Part shown: positions 10,645 to 22,124 of the stretch, piece by piece
How positions within the stretch are numbered: the first letter of the stretch is position 1
How the letters are laid out: each line of letters begins with the position of its first letter
Assembly (NCBI GenBank): GCA_949752735.1
Contig: OX457037.1
Coordinates: 36,632,096-36,696,095, forward strand
Source: Lumbricus terrestris
Lineage: Eukaryota > Annelida > Clitellata > Crassiclitellata > Lumbricidae
Reading direction: 5' to 3'
DNA: 64,000 bases
The notes under the pieces: model-generated
Told to the model about the DNA's origin: nothing
Databases searched by the model: none
Seen by the model: the letters and a program-made list of their open reading frames with translations, nothing else
Position numbers and translations under genes: made by a program

Positions 10645-11370
10645 TACTACTCTTACTATTACATTTATGTCAATTTGGATATTTTCAATCGGTAATGCAA
10701 ATCAAGTTCTTGATTCAAAATCATCAGACAATAAAGCACATCAATAGTCACAGTAGTTCGAAATAAAATCATTTCATCATGAACTGTCATATATTTCAGG
10801 TCACAAACCAGTGATTCATTGCAGCATTAGTCATCAAAACATGAATACATGGAACAGTCAGTAAGTGTTTCAGAGATTGGACCCCAAAAATTAATCTGCC
10901 AATAGAAAATAAACCTGTTACAACAGGCATTCCTATTGAGTGGATTCCTGATAATGCTGCATAAAAATAAATCGTCTTAACAAGTTTCTGATGTTGATAG
11001 AGGCACTCAACGTCTGGAATCATTATTTCGCAACACGCTACCCTAAAATTTCATTTCTAGTCAAATCGCACTGTTCAAACTATTAGCATTTAATTATTAA
11101 AAAAAAACATTTTCTTTGAGCATTGCAACCCCACCACCAACATTGCTATCGTCATCATCAATATCATCAACATACCAACCAATATTACCTCCAAGAGTCA
11201 CTAACATCATCACTACTACCATCAAACTAGAGCCATCATCATTACTGAAACACCTATGAAGGTATCACCAGTCAGTACCACTGTTATAAACAACACCAGG
11301 TAGCAATTAAATTCCACCATAATATCAATTCACAGTCGAACTCAAGTAGAAATTTGTCATGATACATAGT
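10645..11370. other. Intron, nothing recognised
   Basis: AT-rich intron with an ATCATCA-rich patch around 11150-11240. No coding or repeat-family signal was found. Confidence 0.4.
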
Positions 11371-11375
11371 CTGAC

Positions 11376-11463
11376 CTGGTGGTCCTTGAAGACCATCTGC
11401 TCCTGGTGGTCCAATAGGACCTGGCACACCTGGTGAACCGATAGGACCAGGTAGGCTGTCTCC
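11376..11463 (-). CDS. COL15A1/COL18A1-like: Collagen XV/XVIII-like exon
   Basis: This 88-bp exon starts in phase 0 (acceptor TTTGTAG before GGA) and ends one base into a Gly codon (donor GTCAGA). It encodes GDSLP, a short break, then Gly-X-Y triplets (GPIGSPGVPGPIGPPGADG to GLQGPP). The trailing G pairs with the GG at the start of 10135-10202. That split Gly codon is a specific prediction confirmed by the neighbouring exon, which makes the pair mutually supporting. Confidence 0.9.
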
Positions 11464-11469
11464 CTACAA

Positions 11470-12225
11470 AGAATTATTACAGACCATAACAGAAATAATC
11501 GCAGTTCTGCAACAACTACTTCGGTACATCCTTAAAAATGCCTTGGACTCACTTTCTTTAACCTCAGCTCACCACATCCTTCCCTCTCCATAGCGATTGT
11601 AGGGTTAGTACAAGGGCCACCTTATGGTGCACATTCATAAAGGCAGGGGATAAGGAAGGCGAAAGTCAGGGTCATCAGAGGGCATCTGGTGATAAACCCT
11701 GACACCCTTTCATGTGCTCTTGAGCAATTAGCTGACTAAGAAGAGTCTTGGAAATGGGAAGTTCCGCATGGCAATAAGAACAGGTATGTTTACATGCCCT
11801 GAAGCTCCAACCAAAGACACAACTCCCTTAGATGACCACAGACATCATCCACTTCTCATTTCCAGGTCAGTAGGCCCCTTTGAAGTTCACAGCACCTATT
11901 ATGGTAGTTTTCAACACCACTTGAACACCACATTCGTTCTAGAGCAAGCCTCTGACTAGATATCCTAAAATAGTGCTAAACAAATCATAATCTCCTGCTA
12001 TGTTACATTAATTGCAAACAACCAAAAATTGCCGTCTTTGAACTAATTTTCATATGGGATCTGGCAAAGTTAAGCAGCACAGAAATTTAAAAATAGAAAA
12101 AGAATAACTTAACATTTCTGAGATTCCATATTTAAAAAAAATAAAATGATACCATTAAAACACATTTTGGCAGTCCAGTACAGTAGAGCATGTTCAAGTC
12201 CTGGTACACCCAATAAATTTATCTA
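11470..12225. other. Intron, nothing recognised
   Basis: No coding signal in collagen register was seen. The reading frame at 11768-11959 on the plus strand has no recognisable similarity. Confidence 0.4.
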
Positions 12226-12227
12226 AA

Positions 12228-12450
12228 AAGTATGTGGTGTAGTTGGACTGGCGTTAAAAAAAATTATATTGTGGTGTCATTGGGCCGATGATATCAAAAA
12301 GTACATTGCGGTGTAATTTTGCTGGTGCTATTAAAAAGTACGTTGTGATGTCATTGGGCTGATGTTATTAAAAGGTTAATTGTGGTGTCCTTGGACTGGC
12401 TGATGTTATTAAAAAAGCACATTGTGGTATCATTGAATTGATATTATGTG
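12228..12450. repeat. Degenerate tandem repeat, about five units
   Basis: A motif close to AAAAAGTACATTGTGGTGTC followed by ATTGGGCTGATGTTATT recurs about five times with substitutions and length changes (units roughly 40-60 bp). It is an old, decayed minisatellite next to the left end of the 12707-15316 element. Confidence 0.75.
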
Positions 12451-12706
12451 GATGCTGCAGTTAAAAAATCTACAACCCTGAGAGTTCATCTCTATCATGA
12501 AAAACGTAGAGACCAGTTGAACATTTCTCTACTTGACCTTCATACATAACTGCTACATGAAAACTAGCAGCAGCCTGTCAAACATAGTGCTACTAGCTAT
12601 TAGAAGTTGTTGACAACATCAGTGCCACTTTATCCACAATGCATGGAAGGTTTCAAATAACAAGGTAGTGAGAGATATGAAAAAATTCATTTGAAAAATA
12701 CAATAA

Positions 12707-15316
12707 GGGGTCATTGCATAATTACGTAACGCTCGAGGGTGGGTGGGTGGGGTCATTGAAAACGTTACGAAGCGTTACGTGGGTGGGTGGGTGGGGGCAG
12801 CTGAGCGTTACGTAACGCCATGAAATTTTTTATTAATGAATATTAAATTACCCTATAACACTGGTCAACATAGAATTCGTTACTGACTGGAAAAGGCCCT
12901 AATGTGTAGCACCTTGGTGTGCTGAACACGAATATAACCATAAAAAGTTTTTATTGGCTCTCGTTTTGAAAATATTTCATATAGTTCATTTCTTATGTTT
13001 CACCATGTAAATTTATGCAGTAGAAATGCGACAATATCCTAAATAAGTCTAGAAGTCCACCTCATTGCATAATCCCATCATGGACACATCATGATGAGGA
13101 CAAGGGTGAGCCGACATGTTCTTCTCCTGGTCCGTCAGCGTGCAGTGATCCCGATTTTCACTGTGGTGCATCATCAACCCCACACAGAATAACACAGGAA
13201 GAACTAAATGACCTTGTTCGTGAATTGGACTTATACAAAACAAGGCAGAGTTGCTAGGATCAAGACTCCAACAATTGAATCTTCTAGAAGAAGATGTCAC
13301 AATCACTTCATATAGAAAACGCCATCAGCAGTTGGAACCTTTCTTCACGAAGGAAGGTAATCTGGTATTCTGTTCCAATATTGACGACCTCATGAATGCC
13401 TTACAGATCACTCATGACCCACAAGAATGGAGACTCTTTGTAGACTTCTCGACACTGAGTCTTAAGGCTGTGCTTTTGCACAATGGAAACCGTCTTCCAT
13501 CTATTCCATTAGTGCATGCTGTCCACATGAAAGAGACATAAGATAACCTAAAACAGCTACTGCATTACATCGACTATAACAGGTACAAATGGCACCTGTG
13601 CGGTGATTTGAAGGTAGTTGCCATTTTAATGGGACTGCAGCAAGGATATACAAAATATATGTGTTTCTTGTGTGAGTGGGGTAGTCGGGCAAGAGAGTTG
13701 CACTACGTGCGGAAGGAATGGACTCCCAGACAAAACATGGCAGTTGGACAGAAGAATATCCAGCACCCAGCTCTGGTCGAGGCTCACAAAATCCTACTAC
13801 CACCCCTTCACATCAAACTAGGTTTGGTGAAGAACTTCGTGAAAGTCATGGACCGCATTTCGCCAGCTTTCCGATACCTGCATGAAAAATTCCCTCGACT
13901 CAGCGAAGCAAAGATTAAAGAGGGAGTTTTCGTGGGTCCTCAGATTAGAGAACTTTTCAAAGATGACCGCTTCAACAACTTGCTGGAGGGTGATGCGAAA
14001 CAAGCATGGCATGCTTTTCGTCTAGTGTCTACAGACTTTCTGGGGAATGTTAGGGCAGAAAACTACAAGGAACTAGTAGAAGACATGCTCAAGCAGTACC
14101 AGAAATTTCGCTGCAATATGTCGCTGAAGATGCATTTCCTTCACTCCCATCTGGATTTCTTCCATGACAACTGTGGTATGGTTAGTGACGAACATGGCGA
14201 ACGCTTTCATCAAGATATTGCAACAATGGAGCAAAGGTACAAGGGAAAATGGTCCACTACAATGTTGGCTGACTACTGCTGGACACTCCGCAGAGATGCT
14301 CCCGAACAGCTGTACAAGAGACAGGCAAAAAATCTAGGAACTAGTCTATGACCTGGTTTTTACAAATATTAAACATAAGTGTATCACTATTGGAATGCAT
14401 TGCGCGATATAAAATTACTTCATTTGAGATTACAAAAAAACTAGAGCCAATTAAGCAATTTCACTGTCATATTCGTGTTCAGCACATAAAAATTGATAAG
14501 AACTGACTAATTTCATTTCAGTAACATAACTTTTGTAAAAATTTGTTGTCCAGTGTAATTACACTTTAGACACGATGTAACTTCGTGACATTGATTTAAA
14601 ATTTGACGGAAGTAGGTCTATTTATCTGAATAAGATCCAAAGGTAGGGCCTATAGACACCAGTTGGCCTATACATGCCAGGTAAATTCTGTCCTCCCATT
14701 GTGCAAACCGGAAACCGCTCTTCGAATTGTTTGGAACTGTGATAGTTTTACCAACGGAACAACGTGGTAGGCCTAATTATTCTTGAATACCTGACATCGA
14801 AGAGCCACTTTGAAGCATGTTTTACTTGGTGAACACGATCTCAAACATTTGAAATTAATGCTCAACAAAACTCGGCAATATTTGTATTAATAATTATCGA
14901 AGTGCCCAGACTAAGCAAATAATTAGTTCATCTTAATTTTGATTAATAATTGTTAATGAGCCATTTAGTCCGTGAAAATTTTCAGCAGTGTAAAATTTTA
15001 TTCTTGCAGTTAATTTTAAGAAAACTCCATTCACGCATGACTGTCGTTTATATAAATGAAACATTGTATATATTTTAAGCCTGCAGTCTTCTGTAAAATT
15101 AGCCTATAATTCACATACTGGTCTATTTTAAATTCACTATGAAGATACCTCACATAAGTCAATAATAGACCTAAATCTCAACTGATTTTTCGTAACAATC
15201 ATTACGTAACGCTGGGGAGGGTGGGTGGGTCGAGGGCAACGTTACGAAGCGTTACAGGGTGGGTGGGAGGGTCGAAAACGGTCATTTTCGGCGTTACGTA
15301 ATTATGCAATGACCCC
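12707..15316 (+). mobile_element. 2.6-kb TIR transposon with TAA target duplication
   Basis: The left end is GGGGTCATTGCATAATTACG and the right end is its reverse complement (CGTAATTATGCAATGACCCC). The 3-bp repeat TAA flanks both sides (12704-12706 and 15317-15319). Inside each end are GGGTGGGTGGG tracts and GTTACGAAGCGTTACG motifs, possibly transposase binding sites. A TAA/TTA target duplication is characteristic of PIF/Harbinger transposons, but the internal ORF does not look like a Harbinger transposase. The superfamily is left open. Confidence 0.88.
13190..14351 (+). pseudogene. Uncharacterised transposon-borne protein (probable transposase), one frameshift and one stop
   Basis: A frame of about 380 codons can be followed. 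It starts near ITQEELNDLVRELDLY and shifts one base near 13240 into KAELLGSRLQQLNLLEED. It continues through EPFFTKEGNLVFCSNIDDL and EWRLFVDFSTLSLKAVLLHN to KET, then meets a TAA at about 13539. It resumes in the same frame through KWHLCGDLKVVAILMGLQQG, CFLCEWGSR, LPPLHIKLGLVKNFVKVMD, LHSHLDFFHDNCG, SDEHGERFHQDIATME and MLADYCWTLRRDAPEQ, ending at 14351. From memory, near-identical proteins occur in many copies in aphid, hydra and other invertebrate genomes as unnamed predicted proteins. The conserved Asp, Glu and Cys/His motifs and the surrounding TIRs suggest a transposase, which is inference. Confidence 0.75.
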
Positions 15317-15365
15317 TAAGTGCATCCATATTGTAGAATACCATAAACGTATTTCAATTGTTTAC

Positions 15366-15482
15366 CTTAGGGCCTGTATCACCCCTTCGTCCTGGTAGTC
15401 CAGGGGATCCAGGTGGACCCTGTTGCCCTGGTTCACCCTTTGTAGAATCATTAGATCCTTCTGCATATTCTCCAGGCGGGCC
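15366..15482 (-). CDS. COL15A1/COL18A1-like: Collagen XV/XVIII-like exon
   Basis: This 117-bp, 39-codon exon is in phase 0-0, with acceptor GCATATAG before GGC and donor GTAAAC. It begins GPPGEYAEGSNDSTKG, an interruption with an N-D-S sequon for possible N-glycosylation. It then runs in perfect Gly-X-Y from GEPGQQGPPGSP to GDTGPK. It lies just 50 bp beyond the right end of the 12707-15316 transposon. Confidence 0.92.
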
Positions 15483-15489
15483 CTATATG

Positions 15490-16390
15490 CATGAAAATTC
15501 AAATGCCATAACAATTACCGTACGTGAATACTATTAGTAATTATTCACAGGAACTTCTGCAAGATGCTAACTTACACCACATCATTCCACATCATTTAAT
15601 GCATCATAATGAGGCCGTCTTACAATGAGAACAAAAGGGCAAAGGTGAAACTTTGCATTGAAACGTTAGTGTCAAAATTCTTAACCTACTAACCATCTAT
15701 GATTCAATATAAACTCTAAATTGCTACTTTCGTACACCATCATCAGACTCATACCTTACCTAGCATCTTCAACTTTAGAACTAATCCTTCTGTCCATAGT
15801 TGCAATACCAGATCATATTCTAACCTGCATCTTAACCCAAGCAAACTAATATTTATGGCAATTCACTATTAGAACAGCTGGGCCAAAACTTTGGAACTCT
15901 GTTGATTCGGGCATCCATTCTCTAAACTATTTTAACTCCTGTAAACTGGCCTACAAAGGACATTTACATAAAGACTGTTAATTGCCAAATTAATGGTAAA
16001 ATTAACAAACAAAATCCGCCTTGAACTTAGAAGCTGGCTTCTGCAAGCTTCTGCAGAGTACACTATTAGACAGCAAGAATTAACTGTTTCTACGGCCCAG
16101 TGAAGATTCTCATAATGACCCGTGGTGCAAGAGACAACAGCGTAAGGCTTCCCTGATGCACTTCCTGTCTTTGAAATCAAAGGAAATGCTAAAGACATAA
16201 TATAAACTTCATACATCTTTGAACACAGAAATGAGGTCAAAATTATATTTGAATTACATTAAAAATCACACACAAAATCAATACCTTGGAAGATTCAGTT
16301 TACCCAAAGCAGACGAACTTATATGAGTCGTGGACTGCAATAACCTAGTTACTAAAATAGGAAAATAGGAATGTCTAAAAAGATAACTTA
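15490..16390. other. Intron, nothing recognised
   Basis: No Gly-X-Y-like or repeat-family signal was seen in this stretch. Confidence 0.4.
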
Positions 16391-16398
16391 TGACTTAC

Positions 16399-16478
16399 TG
16401 GGTTTCCAGGGCTTCCAACTTCTCCAGGTGGGCCATCAGTTCCAGGTAGCCCATGTAATCCCATTTCACCTTTGTCAC
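16399..16478 (-). CDS. COL15A1/COL18A1-like: Collagen XV/XVIII-like exon, first full collagen block
   Basis: This 80-bp exon starts with GT, completing a Gly codon begun by the last base of 21979-22117. It ends in phase 0 at donor GTAAGT. The acceptor is TTTGCTTTCAG, with a good pyrimidine tract. It encodes DKGEMGLHGLPGTDGPPGEV and then GSPGNP in unbroken Gly-X-Y. Splicing to 15366-15482 gives GNP-GPP, keeping the register. Confidence 0.92.
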
Positions 16479-16484
16479 CTGAAA

Positions 16485-17300
16485 GCAAAGATGCAAGTGG
16501 TGAGATGTGTACAACATAATACAGAATGGTCACAACATGCAAGACCCATATCTTTCCAGTAACATATTGTACTCAAAGTTTTTTAAATAACTACAGGCAG
16601 CGGTGGTGAATGATCCCACCCATCAATTCATGGAAAATTGGGTAGGGTCGAGACCATAAGGTCGATAAGGAAAACATGCACATGAATGTACAGACTCTGT
16701 GTCTCTGATAGCATGCCGAGTAATATCATTATCGAATACTATCTCTATACCACGTAGTGATTCGTTAATTGGTAAGGGATTCATCACCAGGATGCTGTAT
16801 AGTCGACTTTTGACTTCTGACATTTCACTTTTCTAATGATTTAATTTTACATCTTTTATTACCAATTATTACTTGAATGTATTTTTATGATGCGTGTTTG
16901 CAAGTGCAGTAACAAAGAAAAAATTACTTACTTACTTACTGTTACTTACTTACTTACTCTCAAACCCTCCCATCCTTTGAATAAATGCCCCCCCCCCTCT
17001 GACACTGGGTGTCCTGGTCGGTGGTCATTGTTACCCAGAAACACATATCCGAAATATAATTGAGGAAGCAACCTGATGACCTGAGATGTGAGAGAGTGAG
17101 GCATGATAAGGACACAGCCCCATGCAGGCGGCCAGTAAAAGAACAGAGCCTGCAGCCTAAAGCCAGATGGATAACTGCCATTTGTTTATCCATGAACTTC
17201 TTCCTAATAAAGTCTAACGTCATGGAGGCCAACAAGGGTTGCCTTGAAGGGATACTTGGAAGGCATAGATGGCAGTGACTTCCTGTATACAGTCATTCAG
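16485..17300. other. Intron with short ACTT repeats, otherwise unassigned
   Basis: TTACTTACTTAC blocks lie at about 16926-16958. The 16960-17280 part is GC-richer and gives a 91-codon minus-strand frame with no recognisable similarity. It is probably old repeat DNA. Confidence 0.35.
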
Positions 17301-17317
17301 ACAAACAGGCCAACGCA

Positions 17318-17566
17318 AGCATGCATACATACATACATACATACATACATACATACATAACATACATAATACATGCATACATACATGATTGCATGTATAC
17401 GTACACTTTACACACACAATTCTACATACATATACATCACACACAGACACATACACATACAAACAAACATATACATGCACAGGCATGCACACACACATTC
17501 ATAATACATACATACATAAATGCATGCATACACAACACATATAGACATACATACATACATACATAA
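17318..17566. repeat. (CATA)n microsatellite
   Basis: CATA arrays are interspersed with CACACA and related variants. They produce Thr/His/Ile and Cys/Met/Tyr/Val frames on both strands that are not genes. Confidence 0.95.
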
Positions 17567-17807
17567 ACATTCACATCGCTTATAAGATGCAGCAACGAAA
17601 GTTGACAATAGGAATTGCAACAGAACATTTGCGCAGTTCATAATTATCGTGGACTTCTTAGAGCTCAATGCATAACAATAATTAATAATCATAATCAACA
17701 ATGTTCATTTACTGGTATTCGTCTCATGGACTTCTCAGACTCTGAAAGGTCCCATATAAAAGTTCTGTTATCACCACAGGTGCATGAATACGTTTCCTCG
17801 TTCATGG

Positions 17808-17868
17808 GGACTTCTTAGGACTATTTACTTCTTAGGACTATTTACTTCTTAGGACTATTTACTTATAT
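17808..17868. repeat. Tandem repeat, 20-bp unit, three copies
   Basis: The unit CTTCTTAGGACTATTTA occurs three times in immediate succession, the copies being almost identical, so the array is probably recent. Confidence 0.85.
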
Positions 17869-17869
17869 T

Positions 17870-19930
17870 AAACTTAAGTAGGATTTAAAGCAGAATGTAG
17901 CATTAAACCACAGCCTCAATCACAGCAGGGCATATGATATCTAGGGGTTTTTAGTCTTAGGGGGGCATCTCCAATCTCCATTGGACATAGTCATATTTTT
18001 CATGGATTTTTAACAGATTCTAACAAAATTGCATTTATTTCCAGGGGAGGGATGGGTGAACCGATAAAGCCCTGCTAAATAGTCCATGAATCATTGCAAT
18101 TCCCAAAACTACATCACCATCAAGGATACTGCAGAGATGGAAGATATGGTGGAGAAGGAAGGGTGTGGCAGTGGGGGGAGCTGACAGGGCCAGCCGGAAG
18201 CAGAAACTTAAGGCCTAAGCATGTGTCAGGCAGGAAGGTCAGATGCCTATACATCCCATGTGGGAAAGGATAGGACCCACCACAGTGTCACATTAGCCCA
18301 TCTTTCAATTTCCTGTTGACTAACCATCAACTAAAATGAGTCAAACTAACATGAAATGTCATGCATGATTCCCGAAAACAGTCATCAAATATTAAAATGT
18401 AACCAATTTGCCATAAATTTTAAAACATGGTTGCATCAAAAAGTTGAATGCAGTCAGAAAATTAACAGTTTAAGAATAATTACAATAATTTAATAACACG
18501 AAATGTTAGTACGCCAATTCTATTTTTAAGTGATCCTTTTCAACACTATTTCTGCAATCCTCTCAAACAACTAATTTCACAGTTAATAATTTGAATAATT
18601 ATCGGAGCAGAATAAAGAATGGGGGTTATATTCATAACACATTTTAAAGAGTCTGCTCAAATTCCTAAATCCTAAACTCATTTGCTAATGCAGTATCTTC
18701 CAGAGAAAAGACCGAATCTGTGTTAGCACACAGAGCAGAGCTGTTTGTAAAAGTTATGCATACACTTAAGCAACACACACAGAACGTACAACATCCGCTT
18801 CCTTCTCACGACGCTTATCACTGAGGTTGAGCATTGCACACTGTAGACCATTAGAGGGTGGGTGGACGAATAAATTCGAGCATTGGGTGGTTAAAAGTTT
18901 ATGTCGTTTACATGGCTTCAGAGAGCAAGGCCAAAGCAGGGCAGCGGCGCTGCTGTCAAGAACTGGCTAAATGGATGTGTTCCTGGAACACCTGTGCTGG
19001 TTGGATCTAGACTTAAATCATTCTACCATACAACGTATGCATTCTATTCGTTGTATGGTAGACATTGTATATGTTGTATACATTGAATCAAGACCAAATT
19101 TCTTATTTAGCCTAATTCAAGAGACACAAGTGCAATATTAGATCAGAAACCAACCAGCCAGCCAACCAGCTGACCTAGGCCTTACAAACAACCACTAACC
19201 AATCCGTATTCAGTCAGTCAATAATAATGGACATACCCTAGTTTCGAGGATACAAATAAGAATATTTTTTAATTGACCAATTGTTAATTGCATTTTGGTG
19301 TACACAGACATGTTAACAAATGTGCGTAATCCATACATTTAATCAAGACATTCAAATATTTACACGCACTTGTATATGACGCCCTTGTAGTGGTAAGGCT
19401 GCACTACGCCGCCATATAAATTGTCATTGTTATTATAACATGCACGTCTTTTGCACGAGAATATGCCGACAACTTTTAGGCAAATGAGCAAAAATTGAAT
19501 TATATATTACGCACTGATCAGATTATCAGACACACACATTTTCAAACCTCCACCAGAGTCCACCTATTACATAATAGACGAACAAACTTGTGCACTACCA
19601 CTTTGCCTGACATAATGGCAAACAATAAACAATTACAATAGTTTGTGAATGGATCAGTCACATAGTGCATGGTAGGCCCTTAAGAGGGATAGCGGCACAG
19701 CAGCTAATGTCAAACGTTAATGACTATTACACAGACAGATAGCTTCTTTAAAGAAAAGACCAACATTCTCAAGCATGTTATATATGAGTGTTGTGTGCTA
19801 ATATCTGGCATGAAGGGCCAATTTCATGAACTAAACTATCTCCTTTGACTTTTTTCTTCTTCAGTCAGTCACAGTCAGTCAAGAACTACACGGAATTGCT
19901 GCAATTTATGTACGGTATATTTACATTGTG
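17870..19930. other. Intron, nothing recognised
   Basis: The stretch includes a small perfect hairpin near 19022-19064 (CTACCATACAACG / CGTTGTATGGTAG) and TCAGTCAGTCA runs. No coding exon in collagen register was found. Confidence 0.4.
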
Positions 19931-19937
19931 TATGCAT

Positions 19938-20130
19938 TGCTATAGTGCCCTTCTGAAGCGCTCCCGACAACAGCGCGAAGACTGAATCAAAATTTCATGC
20001 CAAAGTGCTGAGGACTTGCGAGTGAAGGACTTGCTGAAAGTCCCTACACAGCAGCTTGAGGTGGAATCGAACCGGCAGCCCTCCGGCTGCAAGGCAACGT
20101 ATGCGTATTGCAGGCGTTCCTCTCTTGTCG
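19938..20130 (-). repeat. tRNA-derived SINE, minus strand
   Basis: Read on the minus strand, the head contains TTGCAGCCGGAGGGCTGCCG and the B-box-like GGTTCGATTCCACC. The body runs through AGGGACTTTCAGCAAGTCC and the AAATTTTGATTCAGTC-type block to GGGAGCGCTTCAGAAGGG and a truncated tail. The same architecture is seen at 60125-60345 and 37495-37930. The TTCGATTCC box is the internal RNA polymerase III promoter element. Confidence 0.8.
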
Positions 20131-20149
20131 TAAAAAAGTTTTTTTTGGC

Positions 20150-20265
20150 TGCACTCAGGTTGGAAGCATCTCTGAGTACCGTAGCCCCTTGAAGAGGCGC
20201 TATACATAGAAATTCTCATTATTATTATTATTATTAATTATTATTATTATTATTATTATACAAAT
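20150..20265 (+). repeat. SINE/LINE tail with (ATT)n end
   Basis: GGTTGGAAGCATCTCTGAGTA, then CCCTTGAAGAGGCGCTATAC, leads into an ATTATT array. It lies head-to-head with the minus-strand SINE at 19938-20130. The microsatellite has evidently grown from the retroposon tail. Confidence 0.75.
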
Positions 20266-20492
20266 CCACTTAATGAAATAAAGAAATGATGGTTCTTCCA
20301 AGGAACAATTCGGGCAACAACTAAATGTTGACACACATAACGATCATACGGTTCTCGCAGAGTTATCTATGAAGAACACAGAAGAACCGAACCGATGCCA
20401 ACAATTTCCACAGGAGGAGGTAAGAACTGCTGTTAAAACAATGAAAAAGGATAAAGCATCAGGCATGGATGTAATCACTACAAAACCACTTC

Positions 20493-20580
20493 AAGGAGGA
20501 GGAGGAGGAGGAGGAGGAGGAGGAGGAGGAGGAGGAGGAGAAGGAAGAGATGAAGGAGGAGGAAGAGGAGGGGAGGAGAA
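20493..20580. repeat. (GGA)n microsatellite within the LINE remnant
   Basis: The long GGA/GGAGGA array appears in the middle of the reverse-transcriptase remnant. It produces a poly-Gly frame that is an artefact. Confidence 0.95.
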
Positions 20581-21302
20581 ACAGTTGTTAGCCAGAAAGT
20601 CTTTATCGACTTCATAGACTTCAAACAAGCATTTGGACTTCAAACAAGCATTCGACAGCATATATCATGATGGAATGTGAATGCAGGAACACAAAAGCAA
20701 TTGATCTAGCAAGTACATGAGATAAATAGAAAATGATCAAGTGCCATAAAAGTAGATAAAAGATCAGAGAAAGTTTTAAAACAAAAACGGGGTAAAACAA
20801 GGATATAATATATTATATCTTATCACCAAAACCTATTCAACCTATTATTGGAAGCAGAAATATCACTCAATCGTGACAAAACTAAGTCAGGAATCAAATT
20901 TAATGGAGCACAATCTCCAATTTGCAGACAACCTTGAGCCTCATTAGAAGCAGACAATTCAGGATACATAACAGAGATAAGATAAATCAGTAGAATGTTT
21001 GGCCCATTGATCAATGCAAAGAAACCCAAACAATGATAATTAATTGAAAAGATACCAATCACAACCCAAGGAGAACTTTGGAGCAAGTAGAATAATATGC
21101 CTTTCTATATAGGAGGGTTAATAAACACCGCCTGCAGCAACAACAACAAAACATATGCAAAAGAGAATTGGATATGCTTCACAGGTATGTGGAAGACTAA
21201 CAGGATATGCAGAAGCAGAGAAAAAACCCAGCACAATAATAATCATGCAAGATGATGATACATACAATTTTTTTATACGAATCAAATCGGAATAATAGAC
21301 CA

Positions 21303-21482
21303 GGGTGAGATTTGCCCGGGGGCTGGGGATTTCAGCCCCCGAGTCTTTCTTAGAGCCCAGGGGCTGGGGATTTCAGCCCCCCAGTTTTTCTTAGAGCCCA
21401 TAGCAAAATCTGCTTTTCAGACCCCCAATTCCAAGTGGACCATAGTCCAACCCCCAGTTGTTTTTCCCCAGTTCTCACACCA
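21303..21482. repeat. Short G/C-rich inserted repeat with internal duplication
   Basis: The block GGGGCTGGGGATTTCAGCCC, followed by AGTCTTTCTTAGAGCCCA, occurs twice in tandem. Imperfect inverted ends are visible (GGGTGAGATTT on the left; TTCTCACACC on the right). It interrupts the LINE remnant and looks like a small non-autonomous DNA element. The boundaries are approximate and no target duplication is evident. Confidence 0.5.
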
Positions 21483-21978
21483 TCTTAGACTAAGCGCAAG
21501 CAAGATCAGAAAAAAACGTTTACAATCGAAATCAACTGTCTACAGAAGATCACAGGGATTTCAAGAATACAGAAAATCAGAAGAGATGACATATTAAGAC
21601 ATATTAATCGTTAGGTATTCAAACAACAATGTCATTTAATTCATCAAAGACTCTGATAGTTTGGATATGTCGAGAGAATGCCAGTTGAGAATTCTAAGCA
21701 TTGCACAACAGTCAAACAACAAACAATGACAATTAGAACAAGCAAGATTCAAAAGAAAAAAAGGTAGTCCAGATTTCTATTATCTGTCCATTATGCTGGA
21801 CAGAATACATAAATGAGGACATATCACCATCGCTTGGACTATTATAAACACTCAGAGGAGCATAAAGGATTTGACAAATGACAGAAGACAATGGAATCAT
21901 TTATTTGTACCCATAGCCACCTAATGGCTGGCATCATAACTGATGATCATCATGATTGCAGGTATGCATAGCACTCAC

Positions 21979-22117
21979 CTTTGAGACGTTCCAACAAATC
22001 TGGAGACAGAGGTGCTGGAGGGAGCACTTGCCCAGGCGGACCAGGATCACCTGGGTCTCCCTTGGGTCCTGGAGGCCCATGAGGCCCTGAAAATCTTTCC
22101 GGTAGTCTAGTGGAATT
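21979..22117 (-). CDS. COL15A1/COL18A1-like: Collagen XV/XVIII-like exon: linker into first Gly-X-Y segment
   Basis: This 139-bp exon starts in phase 0 (acceptor TGTTTTAG before AAT) and ends one base into a Gly codon (donor GTGAGT). It encodes NSTRLPERFS, which has an N-S-T sequon, then six collagen triplets (GPHGPPGPKGDPGDPGPP). A non-helical segment, QVLPPAPLSPDLLERLK, follows. It joins upstream in phase to 29073-29144 and downstream to 16399-16478. The acidic linker expected between TSPN and the first helix in vertebrate multiplexins is absent here, so one or more phase-0 exons may be hidden in the 7-kb intron upstream. Confidence 0.9.
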
Positions 22118-22124
22118 CTAAAAC

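Larger units (their letters stand above)
20341..21915 (+). pseudogene. Degenerate LINE reverse transcriptase
   Basis: Pieces of a non-LTR reverse transcriptase can be read in shifting frames. They are EEVRTAVKTMKKDKASGMDV (20417-20475), FIDFKQAFDSI near 20636-20670, NGVKQGYN near 20790, NLLLEAEISLNRDKTKSGIK near 20835-20900, and a C-terminal part near 21540-21880 resembling the HI-R-MP...RRWLD...DR..WR endings of such elements. It is riddled with stops and split by a GGA array (about 20494-20575) and an inserted repeat (about 21303-21480). It lies antisense in the collagen intron. The clade cannot be fixed from these fragments. Confidence 0.7.
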
